This document shows positions 9,548 through 19,215 of a stretch of DNA of 64,000 nt, piece by piece. The notes under the pieces were generated by a model. The model made no database searches and was not told the DNA's origin. It was given only the letters and a program-made list of their open reading frames with translations. Made by a program: the position numbers and the translations under genes. Each line of letters starts with the position of its first letter. Position 1 is the first letter of the stretch. Origin of the DNA: Sthenelais limicola (lineage: Eukaryota; Annelida; Polychaeta; Phyllodocida; Sigalionidae); assembly GCA_942159475.1 (NCBI GenBank), contig OW804094.1, positions 9,617,555-9,681,554 on the forward strand, given 5' to 3'.

Positions 9548-11863
9548 GGTTATTTCATCTTGGATACTGATGCCAGTGGCTTTGCAATGGCCGGAGTTTT
9601 GTCGCAGATGCAAGACGGCAAGGAAGTCGTATTGGGATACGCTAGTAATAGCCTCACCAAGCCGCAGAAAAATTACTGTGCTACTAAACGTGAGCTATTG
9701 GCAGTGCTGTCCTACTTGAAGAAGTTCAGACATTATCTCCTTGGCAATCGTAATTTTTACGTAAGAACTGACCACGCTTCACTTAGGTGGCTCCTGAATT
9801 TTAAAGATCCAACTGATATGCTTGCTAGATGGTTAGCCACGATGCAAGAGTATGGCTTGGAGCAGAGTATGATACTTCACCGGGCGGGCAAGAAGCATAC
9901 GAATGCGGACGGATTGTCTCGAATCCCTACCAGGAAGTGCGGAAACCCTGGCTGTTCCGATTGTGGTGTCCATGATGCTGTAATCGCGGAAGCTGTGGTG
10001 GTTCTGGGCTCCTTGGAGGACGAGATCCGGGATGCTCAACAGGCAGATCCCTTGTTGAAGAAAGTTATGGCTGTATTGGACGGATCCAGTCCGGTTCCCA
10101 GCAAGGAACAGTTGTCTGGTGAGCCGCAGGAATTCTGTACATACATCCGTAACAGAGAAAATTTAGAGATGGTCCAGGGTGTCTTATGTCTGCGGTGGCT
10201 GCGTAAGAACACTGGGCACACGTATGTCAGGAAGATAATCCCTGCCTCTATGAGAAGGAATATTTTTCGTTGCTTGCACGGATCTCAGTTGCAAGGTCAT
10301 TATGGCGATTTCAAGACTAGCTGGAAGGCAAAAATGAAATATTTTGGGCCTGGTATGCGCTATGACTTGAAAAGATGGCTAAAGGCTTGCCCTGAGTGCA
10401 GCATGAGAAAGTCTAGAGGCGGGCGAGGTATTACACCTTTAAAGAAGGAGATCCATGGTGAACGATGGAGTAGGATAGCGTTGGATATTATAGGTCCATT
10501 TAAGACTACCCCTAGAGGTAACAACTACGTGATGGTAATTACGGACCATTTCTCAAAATGGGCGGAAGCATTTCCTATGCCTGACCACACGGCGGAAAGA
10601 TGTGCTGAAGTTTTGTTTAGAGAATGGGTACTGAGATTCGGCTGTCCTGTTTCGTTGCAGACGGACGGAGCGCCGGAATTCAGGTCTCGGCTGTTGCGAA
10701 GTTTGTTGGACATGTTGGGGGTGGAAAAGCTAATCACTCTTCCGTACAGGCCTCAGTCAAATGGACAGGTAGAGAGATTTAATCGTGTTCTTGTCGAGCA
10801 GCTCTCTTGCCTGACGAACTACTCGGATTCAAATTGGGACTTGCTCGCTCCGTGTATAGCACACGCTTACCGGGGTACGGTGCATGCCAGTACGTTGTGT
10901 ACGCCCAATTCAGTAGTTTTTGGGACTGAACTTGTAACTCCAGTTGATTTAATTCACGGAGTTGAACCAGGAGGATTGGATTTTCCTTGTCGATTGTCAT
11001 ACGTGGAAAATCTAAGACAGTCGATGAGAACTGGACATCAGTTTGTCAGAGAAAATCTGGGAGTTGCTGCCGTGCACCAAAAGAAAGACTTTGACAGACG
11101 GGCTTGTCCAAGGCGCTTTGAGGAAGGGGCTATTGTGTATAGGTACTGTCCCCCTAAGGCTAACAAGAAGTATGGTCCCAAATGGGACGGGCCTTTCAAG
11201 GTGCGAAGATTCATAGGGGGTACTACCTATGAATTGGAAACAACTGAGGGAATTGTCAGATATCATGTAGATTATCTGAAACCCGCCTTTGACGAGGACG
11301 GACCTATACAGGCGATAAACCTGCATAGAGCTCCGGAATTCCGTAAACTAGAGAAGGCTGGGCGAGAAATCCTGAAGTTTGAAGGTGGGAAAGTTTTAGC
11401 TGGTGCTGAATGTCCTAAGCGGAAGGAAAAAGAAAAGGTTACTATTGGGGTTAAACCCAGGGGTAGACCTAAGAAACAACAGACATCTGGAGATGATCTT
11501 CCCCCTGCTCGCACTGATCAGTCCGTAGATAAAACTCCGGCTGTTGTCCGTGTGGTCAGGAAGAAGACTAAGAAGAAGAAAAAGAAGATAAAAATTCCTC
11601 CAGCTGTCGTTCCTTCTAAGAAGAAAGTTGGTAGACCCAGGAAAGCTAAGGCGGATTTGGTTGTGAAAAATCAGCCAGCCCCATTAGTTTTGACGGATTC
11701 TGCTAATCCTGTGAAAAGAAAGAGGGGGAGGCCGAGGAAAAATTTGGACATTGTTCAAAATGTTCCTGTTTCTCCTTTAAAGAAGACGGACAGTTCCCCA
11801 CCAGTGGTTGCAAGAGCTAAACGCATGTGGAAAGCTCCATCTAGATTGCAATATGGAACTTAG
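9548..11863 (+). pseudogene. pol: Pol C-terminal part: RNase H and integrase with AT-hook tail
   Basis: In the same frame as the RT part, behind the TAA. RNase H starts LDTDASG (Asp codons 9563 and 9569), followed by the Glu in KRELLAV and the late Asp in ADGLSR. Integrase follows with an H-H-C-C zinc region (HGSQ..GH..CPEC). The catalytic triad is Asp 10484, Asp 10664 and Glu 10772, a 35-residue D-E spacing typical of D,D35E integrases. A GPF-containing C-terminal region (about 11160-11280) precedes a Lys/Pro-rich tail of about 190 residues. The tail has three GRP cores flanked by basic residues (RGRPKK near 11460, GRPRK near 11630, RGRPRK near 11725), the AT-hook pattern that binds the minor groove of A/T-rich DNA (known). 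No chromodomain is seen. TAG ends it at 11861-11863. Confidence 0.88.
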
Positions 11864-12830
11864 AATAAAGTACGGGTAGAACTTTCTTGATGGTTCTACA
11901 ACAGTCAAAACACAACGAGAAGTCGGTGGCTGATATATCGGATAGTCATGCTGCCCTTTCACGACATTTGAGGAATTCTTTGTTGAATTAATTGAGTGGC
12001 TGGGAAAGAACAAATCCGTCTGATTTGACTGGTAGAAACTGCACTGAGAATGGCTTAGCTTGGGAGAACCCTTGAGTTCTAACTGAACTAAGACTCCCCG
12101 GGAAGCTTGTATCAACTCAGGAATTGGGTTGAGATTGCTGTTGACTTGGCTAGGTGGATACTAGGTTTATTGGACAAACGTTTCTGCATTTGTCTCTGCA
12201 GAAGACCAGAACAGGCTGCATGTTTTTTAACATCGACTGTACGACCTGTAGTGGAGGGCTAGTATAGCTGGTTGTCTGAGCGGGAAACGGTGGCGCTGAG
12301 AGTGGTGGCGATTTTTGGAACTACGGTTACCACGCTGGTCGTGGCGCTGCGGTGTTGCACCCTTTCTCAGTATGCTTCCGGGACTCTTCCTGTCAACAAC
12401 TAAACTAGCCGGCACACCAAACACCAGTATTCGTTGAAGAAGGAAGTGAGTTGAATTGGGTTAAGACTTGCTTGTCATGAACTGAAACGATATCAATGTG
12501 ATAGTTGGAAGTTGTCTTGTACTGGACACGGTGTGTGTAGAATTCTAGAGTTTGTTGTTCGCCTGAGATCGCTAGTTTAATTTCGGTGAAATGTTTCGTG
12601 GTGTCCGCCATGACACCGGTGCATAGGCTTCACTGTATGTTGAATGTATAGCGTTGTGGTGGCTTTCTACACCACTATGTCGAACAATTCGACTATTTCT
12701 CAACCTATACAGCTCTTCTAAAGGGTTCACTAGCAAGTGGAAGCTTTTTATGGCATGAAATGCAATAATATTGTCTGTGATATTGGTTTTATTGTTCGCC
12801 CCCTACTGCCCTATGTAATAGGCTATAGAG

Positions 12831-12870
12831 GGAATGAATGAGTGAATGAATGAATGAATGAATGAATGAA
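12831..12870. repeat. (GAAT)n microsatellite
   Basis: About nine GAAT units with one interruption near 12841, inside the spacer of the LTR element. Its length can be compared between copies. Confidence 0.9.
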
Positions 12871-12934
12871 CACATGTTTGGAAGAAGAATGTAAACACTG
12901 AATGGTGCGGCTGTACGACCGAAAACTGAGTGTT

Positions 12935-12950
12935 ATTCTTTTTCTTCCAG
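12935..12950 (+). promoter_or_regulatory. Candidate 3' splice acceptor before the third ORF
   Basis: A pyrimidine run ending TTTTTCTTCCAG closes at 12950, 44 nt before the ATG of the third ORF. It is as good as a typical animal 3' splice site, and it sits where retroviral elements place the acceptor of a spliced env-type message. A possible donor is 'gtaagc' in the LTR (4773). Splicing is inferred, not shown. Confidence 0.45.
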
Positions 12951-12994
12951 AAGACTGAGATTTTTTGCCAGTTTTGTTGCACCCCTTGTGCAAT

Positions 12995-15124
12995 ATGAGT
13001 GAAGAAGAGGATGCGATGACGCACGAGGAGGAAGACCAGCTGCTAAGTGGAGCTAAGGATCTACTTTCCTTGGATCCACAGAACCTCCAGAGGGCGGAAG
13101 ATGATCCGGATGATCCGGAGACCGAAACTCGTCCCTTGGGGAACGAGATCCGGCCGCTACGGGAGCAGGTAGATGAGGAATCCGGGATGGATATCGAGTC
13201 AGACCGCAGTACAAGCCCTGTGCGTAGGTCCACCCGTAAAACTGCTTCTCCGAGAAAAGCTGCTGTCCGCTCCGCCTCTGCTGTCAGACGTGAGGAGCGT
13301 CGCCGGATTGAGCTAGAAAAGAAGGAAGCTGATAGGAAGGCAGCTGAGAAGAAGGCAGAAGAAAAGAAATCTGCAGAAAAGAAAGCTGCAGAAAAGAAAG
13401 CTGCTGCAAAGAAACAGATCCGCCAGACTGCCAGTGGGCCTCTTAAGGTCTCTGCAGGTGCCTCCGGGTCCGGGAAAGGTCCCTCCGGTGGGTCAAAGAC
13501 TTCCACCCGGAAAATCAAGAAACGCCATATTCATCGGGCGGAATGGAGGCGAGCCCAATTGTGCAAGCGCGGAAATATGGACCAATTCCGCCATGAGTTA
13601 GATTCCGCGACTGAGGTAGTCCCCCTGGATCCTCGGTCAGATCAACCCGGATCCGGGGTGATTGCCTGTCCGGAATCAGACCATGAAGATATGGAGATTC
13701 AAGACCATCAGATGTCTCGCTATGAAAAGCACATTTGGCCAGAGCTCACCAGAAGTGATGCCATGGATCCGGGAACCCACCAAAAGGTAGTGGAAGCCCA
13801 TCGTCTTTGGCAGCCCGGACACAGGTGTCCGTTCTTGGTTTGTCGTTACCTGCCCCTTAACACTGAAGGTGTCCGCACGTACTCCACGAGGGAGAGATTG
13901 TTTCGACACTTCTGTGAGGAACACGCCCCGTTCTGTGAGGTGTGGATCTGTCCCCTCGGCAGTTGTCTCCAAGTATTAGACCGCCGGGTGGAACTGGTCC
14001 AACATCTCATGTACGGGGAGGTGGCTCAACATCACCTCAATCGGAAAGATGCTATCGATAGAGCCAGGAAGGTGTTACCCTGTACTCGTCCCAACCGCAT
14101 TTTTACACGGACCACCTACATGGCTGGTCAACATCTACGGGTAATGCGGCGTGCTAAGAAGCCGGATGAGACAGCTAAAGCTGGAACAGAGTCCGGGACT
14201 AGAGGAAGATCAACCAGGGCAGCCAGTTCTGCTGGTAGCAGCCAGTCCTCCGCACGGGATGCTGCCAGAAACTCCTCTCTGGATTCTGCTGAGGATAAGA
14301 AAAGGTGTAGAGATTTCTCCACTGAAAGAGATGTTGTTTCTGGGCCGCCTCGACCAAAGCGGGTATGTAGGCGAGCCCAAGTTTGGACTGACACTGTTCT
14401 GAAAGACTTGCCTTCTGTCAGGGAAACTGAGGAATATGTGGAACGTGCTGAAGCTGTTGTGAATGAAGCACTAGAAAAGGTTTGTTCGGCCGCGGACGCC
14501 GCCAGAAATGAACTGCATGATCTCCTCCGTGACATCACCAAGCCCCTATCTGCCATAGGTGAGGTTAAATCCTCTATTGAAGAGCTTGGCGATCTAAGAG
14601 AGCAGGTCAGGAGTCAAGATACTGTTGTAGAAGGACTTCGCCGCTCTTTGTCAAGGAGTGATTCCCGGGTCCGGGAACTAGAGGAGGAAAACTTCCGGCT
14701 GCAGTCCATGCTCGACAGGGATTCAAGAGATTCTTCTCCTACAGATGGCCAGAAGCATGTTGAGCCCTCTGCTCCCCCTCCGGCCGCTGCTACTTCCGTT
14801 ATGTCCACTCCGGCCGTGCCGACTCCTTCTGCTCCTTCCGTTCCAAGTTTGGCTTTGGATCCGGCCCAGCTGCCGCAATTGTTGATGATTAGCAACCTGC
14901 TGCGAAGTCTACAGGCAGCTCCGGTCCAGGCTCCAATAGCTCCTCCTGTAACACCTGGCAGGGACGGATCGGTGCCTTTTGAGATAATTTCCCAGTGGCT
15001 GTTTAGCCCGACTACCTTAGTCCACCCTAGGAGTGAGGGGAATACCATCGTCACTAACGAACAGAACGCTGCTGCATCTCCGTCGAACACGGACACGGTG
15101 ATCGATATGGAGGGACAAAAGTAG
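12995..15124 (+). CDS. Third ORF: 709-aa zinc-finger, Lys/Ala-rich, coiled-coil protein of unknown function
   Basis: I do not recognise this protein. It begins at ATG 12995 (an upstream TTG frame extension is not a credible start) and ends TAG 15122-15124. Order: an acidic N-terminus; a Lys/Ala/Glu-rich helical segment at about 97-142, histone-H1-like in composition; a basic Gly/Ser region. A C2H2-like finger follows (C278, C283, H305, H310), then a second, degenerate one (C319, C324, H337, H346 or H347). After these come a Ser/Arg-rich stretch, a basic PRPKRVCRR signal that could direct nuclear import, helical segments, a leucine-rich coiled coil at about 525-575, and a Pro/Ala-rich C-terminus. 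There is no signal peptide or membrane segment, so it is not an envelope protein. It lies between pol and the purine tract in the same orientation. The long undamaged frame suggests selection. A nuclear or DNA/RNA-binding role in the element's cycle is inference. Confidence 0.85.
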   Translation: MSEEEDAMTHEEEDQLLSGAKDLLSLDPQNLQRAEDDPDDPETETRPLGNEIRPLREQVDEESGMDIESDRSTSPVRRSTRKTASPRKAAVRSASAVRREERRRIELEKKEADRKAAEKKAEEKKSAEKKAAEKKAAAKKQIRQTASGPLKVSAGASGSGKGPSGGSKTSTRKIKKRHIHRAEWRRAQLCKRGNMDQFRHELDSATEVVPLDPRSDQPGSGVIACPESDHEDMEIQDHQMSRYEKHIWPELTRSDAMDPGTHQKVVEAHRLWQPGHRCPFLVCRYLPLNTEGVRTYSTRERLFRHFCEEHAPFCEVWICPLGSCLQVLDRRVELVQHLMYGEVAQHHLNRKDAIDRARKVLPCTRPNRIFTRTTYMAGQHLRVMRRAKKPDETAKAGTESGTRGRSTRAASSAGSSQSSARDAARNSSLDSAEDKKRCRDFSTERDVVSGPPRPKRVCRRAQVWTDTVLKDLPSVRETEEYVERAEAVVNEALEKVCSAADAARNELHDLLRDITKPLSAIGEVKSSIEELGDLREQVRSQDTVVEGLRRSLSRSDSRVRELEEENFRLQSMLDRDSRDSSPTDGQKHVEPSAPPPAAATSVMSTPAVPTPSAPSVPSLALDPAQLPQLLMISNLLRSLQAAPVQAPIAPPVTPGRDGSVPFEIISQWLFSPTTLVHPRSEGNTIVTNEQNAAASPSNTDTVIDMEGQK

Positions 15125-15680
15125 GAACACTTGTGACAAGAGACACTTGCTGAGTTATTGTTTTCTTCTGAAATAGTGAGTTTCACCAATATTCACCCCT
15201 ATATTTTCACTTGTGTTTTCCCTACCTGTATTTTGTTCACCACGGATACTGCCGGATTTTGTGCTTTTTCTTATTATGTTTTGTTGGAATTGTACACGAG
15301 TTGCTGCTTCGGGACTCATGAAGCTCCTGTATGTCTTAGAAGTTTGTTATTTTTATTTTTCCACGATTGGAAATTTATTAAAATACTTCTCTTGTTTTGT
15401 ATGTAGCAAGGACACTATATGCTCCTTTGTGTACCTTTTTATTCCTTATGTTTGTTGACTTATGTCACTGTGAGGTTATGGATAAATTTTACTTTAGAGA
15501 TGTTGCGACCTGTTTCTGTTAAATATGTAGTTAGGACACTATATGCTCCTTCATGTTCACCAGGAAACCTACATTTATTTCTTACTCAGGTTCGCGCTGA
15601 TAATTCTCTTATTTTATTTTCCATTTAACCTATGATTTTGTACTCTTATTACGATTTTATTAACGGGGTTCAAAAATCTA
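15125..15680 (+). other. 3' untranslated part of the LTR element
   Basis: T-rich, no domain-bearing frame. It contains a direct repeat: 'aggacactatatgctcctt' occurs at about 15408 and again at about 15533, 125 bp apart, each followed by a different tail. Confidence 0.7.
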
Positions 15681-15696
15681 AAAATAAAAGGGGGGG
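15680..15696 (+). other. Polypurine tract
   Basis: An uninterrupted A/G run broken only by one T, ending in seven Gs, sits four bases before the 3' LTR. This is the expected plus-strand primer of an LTR element. Confidence 0.85.
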
Positions 15697-15699
15697 TAT

Positions 15700-16115
15700 T
15701 GTAGTAGTTCTTACATTTACCACTTGGTAGCTGACCATAAAGGTCCAGTCTACTCTCTTACTACTTTACCAATAGAGGCGCTCCGCGCTTAGGTGCCTTG
15801 TATTTCTATACATCTTCTCTATTATATCTATTTCCCCTTAATCATGTTATATGTAAACCCTTTGTGTTACTCTCCTAAAGAGCTCTGTTGTCTATTCTAT
15901 CCTGTACTATTATAATCTGTGTATGTTGTTATATACACCGTGATCTTTATTTGAATCTTATGTAGTACTACCCGTTTGTGTCACGGACTAGAGTAAGCTA
16001 CTCTAGCCGGATTCACGGACACAAGGGCCGTTTTCACGGACTGGAGATTAAACAGAGCAATAGGGAATTGTGCCTTGTTAAGTTGTTTATTCGGATCAAA
16101 GAGCGAATCACTACA
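15700..16115 (+). repeat. 3' LTR, 416 bp
   Basis: Identical to the 5' LTR. ATTAAA at 16047-16052 is the likely poly(A) signal; no AATAAA is present in the LTR. Confidence 0.97.
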
Positions 16116-16407
16116 TTTCTATATTTTAAGTTTGATATTTTTATTTTTGAAAACAAAGTTTGCAATGTTTCTGGATGGGTAGTTAATAATTACCAGTAAA
16201 GTAACTCAATATAGTCCATACAAAGGCCTTCAAAATGCAAGGATACATTTAATACAAGGTCCCGAAATTTGATACATAGATTGATATGACCATAAGTGAT
16301 GAACCCTAAAAAAATCAGAACATTTCAATAAAACAAACTTGTAAAGAAAATACTTAGAAAAATATCATTTTTGCGACTTGTGACTCATTTTACTGGAACA
16401 CATCACA
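16116..16407 (+). repeat. Family A element, right half
   Basis: It continues the copy interrupted at 4479, beginning with the duplicated TTTC, through 'aagtttgatatttttattt' to the end ACACATCACA. The whole A copy (about 420 bp) is flanked by TA on both sides. Confidence 0.85.
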
Positions 16408-17153
16408 TATCATCTAAAAACCAAGAATGTATGTAACAATATTACTTACTGATTATGATATGTCTACATCCCTTGTCAACATCAGTTTCATTCATTACCA
16501 TCTCATCTTTTCATCATCAGTGCTTATTACTCCAAGAAGATCTACGAAAGAATATATTTAACGACCACATACACTAATTATATTTTCAAATGTTATAACT
16601 AATAATTCAGGGCGCGAAGGAAGACCGGGTCTGACTCAAGTTGCATTCAAACACGGCCATGCCGTTATATCAACCTGAATAAAATTCGTCCAAAAAAAAA
16701 ATCTTTCCCAAATCAATCATTGTCTTACCTTATTCCCCAAAAAGGAAAAAAGTATACCTGTATAATATTATGTGTCGTGTCAGATGCCTAAGGCCGACGA
16801 CTGATTAAGGTGTCTGTACTTATTTGACTAGAAGTTAGAAATAATTACTTAATTAAGTTGACTAGTGAATGTATGATTTCATAAAGTAATCGTATTATTA
16901 TTTTATTATGTTTATATAGGCTCAAAATATTGTACTGGATACAAGAGCTTATGAATAAAAGAAACAAACAAACAAACAACAAACAAACAAACAACAAACA
17001 AACAACAAGCTAACAACAAGCTAGATAAAATGGCTATTCTTTCTCGGTCTTGTGACCATCAAAGAAAATGTGCCGCTTCCACGAAGCCAGAGCCACGGTT
17101 ATATAGCATCTTATGCACTGACTACTAGATCTGTAAGATACCTGGGTGACATT
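16408..17153. other. AT-rich stretch with H fragment and (CAAA)n tail
   Basis: No gene. 16718-16800 ('tcattgtcttaccttattcc' onward) matches the last 80 bp of the window (family H). 16961-17018 is a (CAAA)n/(CAACAAA)n tract just after 'gaataaaaga', which looks like the 3' tail of a non-LTR retrotransposon. Confidence 0.5.
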
Positions 17154-17379
17154 TCTAGAAAATGTACAATTCGCATTTAGAAACCCTCCCAAATAACTCA
17201 AATCTGATATAAAAATGAGACTCAAAACACAATTCAATATAACCAAACACATCCCTTGAATCAACTTGATGCCAAATATACTCAGATATAGCTGGTATTC
17301 ATCATTTTTCAGCCTAATTTAGCAGAATTTACTAAATGTGTACAGCTGCCAATTGTACATTTTCTGGTGATCTGACCCA
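17154..17379 (-). repeat. Family B element, minus orientation
   Basis: It spans GGGTGACATTTCTAG to GTGATCTGACCC. The left end carries the variant 'gtgacatttc' in place of 'gtcagatttt'. Confidence 0.8.
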
Positions 17380-17640
17380 GCCGAAGGACAGTGCAACCTG
17401 AGAAGCTGCAATAAGAAAGCCTTCACATGGGAGACAACTTTGGGGGAATTACCCACTCGGCAGGCAGGCTATAAATATAAATAGCCAGGTAACGTGTCAT
17501 GTGATATGTTAGCCTTTCAGAGGTTCTGTTTCTTATTGTTTCATTACTATAGTCTGTCCGAAAATAGTTGGCACATTTTCATTGCTCATATAGGAATTAT
17601 TATTCCTTGAATATTTAGTTCAGAATGTTAGGAACATAAA

Positions 17641-18053
17641 TGTGATCCGTTTTGGCAAAATTAGTCACAAGTCGCAAAATTTGGATTCTGAGATATCATC
17701 ATATTTGAAAAAAGGAGATCAAGCTGATTCCAATGATAGTAAACACTAGGGCACCTAATAAATATTTCTATATTTTAAGTTTGATATTTTTATTTTTGAA
17801 AAAAAAAAGAAAGTTTGCAATGTTTCTGGATGAGTAATTACAAGTTAAGTAACTAAATACTCCAAACAAAGGCCTTCAAAACGCAGAGATATATTCAATA
17901 CAATGTCTCGAAATTTGTCACATGGGTTTATATGACTATAACTGCTAAACCCCCTACAGATCAGAAGATTTCAATAAAGATATCCTGTGAAAAAAACACT
18001 TTGAAAAATATCAATTTTGCGACTTATGACTCATTTTGTTAAAACAAATCACA
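17641..18053 (+). repeat. Family A element, full length
   Basis: Uninterrupted copy from TGTGATCCGTTTTGG to AACAAATCACA. It has the intact 'aaatatttctatatttt' junction, which serves as the empty-site reference for the LTR insertion. Confidence 0.85.
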
Positions 18054-18869
18054 AATCCTTAACACTCCTGGGACGTTTTGCTATGTTTTCTATGTGTTCC
18101 CTACAATGTAACACGTGTTGCACCCTTTTCCAATAATCTCCTAATGCTGTGTACTATAGTTTATGACACTTAAATGACCAAAGCATCTGGCCTTTACAAG
18201 AGTTACTCATAATAATATTATGACTTATAGGACTGAACTCATCAATATCCTGCTGTTGTTATAAATTTATACAAGAATTTGAAGTAGAGACAGACAAACG
18301 GAAAAACCGTTGGTGAGCGATAAAAAGTGAAGTCATCATAAGAAGGATATGGGCAGGTCCTCCAAATACAAATGGGGACATTTTAGAAGCCATGTAGCAA
18401 AAACAACTCGATGGAATCCTCCAATATTCTTGTCAAATGACTTTGTGATGAGTTGGAAAAAAATGGAAGAAAAAGTAGAAAATGTTTAGGTTTTTAGCGA
18501 CGTTAGCTGAGGGTGCAGCTTTAAATAATCATTGAACGAGATTCCGGAGCACTCAAGTCCAATAAAACATTCAGTAAACCACTCTGAGTTCCATTCATTA
18601 TTTATACTATGTGTCCGTAGCAACGGAGAACATTGAAATAAAAACCTTCATTCTTGAAATTTATTTAAGATACTGGACTTAAAATCCTTCGAGTTTCGAC
18701 AGAAAAACTGATGGAAATTCTCAAAAGCTCACTAATGAGAAGCTATTGAAAATTGATGGAATGAACTCGGTGAGCAATTCATGAGCATCTCTTTGCACGG
18801 CATCGCTGTACAGGTGATGGACAGTGGTACACAAACGAGCTGGTTACTTGAATCTTGGCCTCCCACATT
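18054..18869. repeat. Family J region and one minisatellite-like unit
   Basis: 18205-18280 matches the ~69 bp unit of the array at 43363-43888 ('attatgacttataggactg'). 18430-18530 shares 'aaaatgtt', 'cgttagctgagggtgca' and neighbours with 43905-43975, and in inverted form with 34330-34400. No gene is seen. Confidence 0.45.
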
Positions 18870-19032
18870 AGTGATTGTTTTCAGGAAAATGAGACACAAG
18901 TCGCAAAAATGATATTTTTCAAAAGGATTTATCCATAAGATCTCTTTGTTGGAATATCCTCATTTTTAGAGGGTTTTAAAAGTGCTGCTAGTTGCAAGAA
19001 TATATGTACCAGATTTCAAGACAGTGTATTAG
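18870..19032 (-). repeat. Family A fragment, minus orientation
   Basis: The left end GTGATTGTTTTCAGG runs through 'gatctctttgttgg' and stops after 'caagacagtgtatta'. The distal half is missing. Confidence 0.65.
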
Positions 19033-19071
19033 TTCCCAGTGAACACTGTTGCATTTTTTTCTTTGATTATT

Positions 19072-19215
19072 TGCGCGAAAATCGGCCGCGATTTTCGCGC
19101 ACCAGAACAGCGTCAGATGTTACTCAATGGAGCGCGAAATGCTACCGCGCATTGCGCGGTGAAGTGATGTGCGTTATGCGCGGTCGTTATTGCAGGTTAT
19201 ATCGCGGTGGTAGCG
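19072..19215. repeat. CpG-rich cluster of hairpins
   Basis: 19072-19084 and 19089-19101 form a perfect 13 bp stem (TGCGCGAAAATCG) around a 4 nt loop. ACCGCGCA/TGCGCGGT follows near 19142-19160, and 'gctaccgcg' pairs with 'cgcggtggtagc' further on. The density of CG dinucleotides contrasts sharply with the AT-rich flanks. The open frame across it (from 19071) starts with a non-ATG codon and is probably not a gene. Confidence 0.6.

Larger units (their letters stand above)
11864..12994 (+). other. Spacer between pol and the third ORF
   Basis: About 1.1 kb without a convincing frame on either strand; the minus-strand frames at 11777-12115 and 12227-12424 show no domain. It has more G and C than the host flanks, like the rest of the element. 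It contains a GAAT microsatellite and ends in a splice-acceptor-like tract. It probably serves as the intron or leader for third-ORF expression (inference). Confidence 0.5.
4480..16115 (+). mobile_element. Ty3/Gypsy-type LTR retrotransposon, 11.6 kb, with an extra third ORF
   Basis: Order: 5' LTR, tRNA-His-type primer site, gag, protease, reverse transcriptase, RNase H, integrase, about 1.1 kb spacer, third ORF, purine tract, 3' LTR. RNase H before integrase defines the Ty3/Gypsy order. The LTRs begin TGTAGT, end ACTACA and are identical by base-by-base reading, so the insertion is recent. The 4 bp target duplication is TTTC (4476-4479 and 16116-16119). The element is long for the group because of a 753-codon gag and a 709-codon third ORF. 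Pol has two breaks (see its parts), so this copy is probably not autonomous unless they are bypassed. Animal Gypsy-type elements move within the genome; no envelope-like protein is seen here. Confidence 0.97.

Noticed and set aside
11777..12424. Minus-strand frames in the pol to third-ORF spacer, as possible antisense genes
   Set aside because: No domain, no good start context, no promoter or splice evidence.
12823..13518. 231-codon minus-strand frame opposite the third ORF
   Set aside because: Low-complexity complement of the Lys/Ala-rich region; the plus frame has the zinc-finger and coiled-coil pattern and the right element orientation.
12995..15124. Third ORF as an envelope protein
   Set aside because: No signal peptide, no transmembrane stretch and no cleavage-type ectodomain; composition is nuclear-like.
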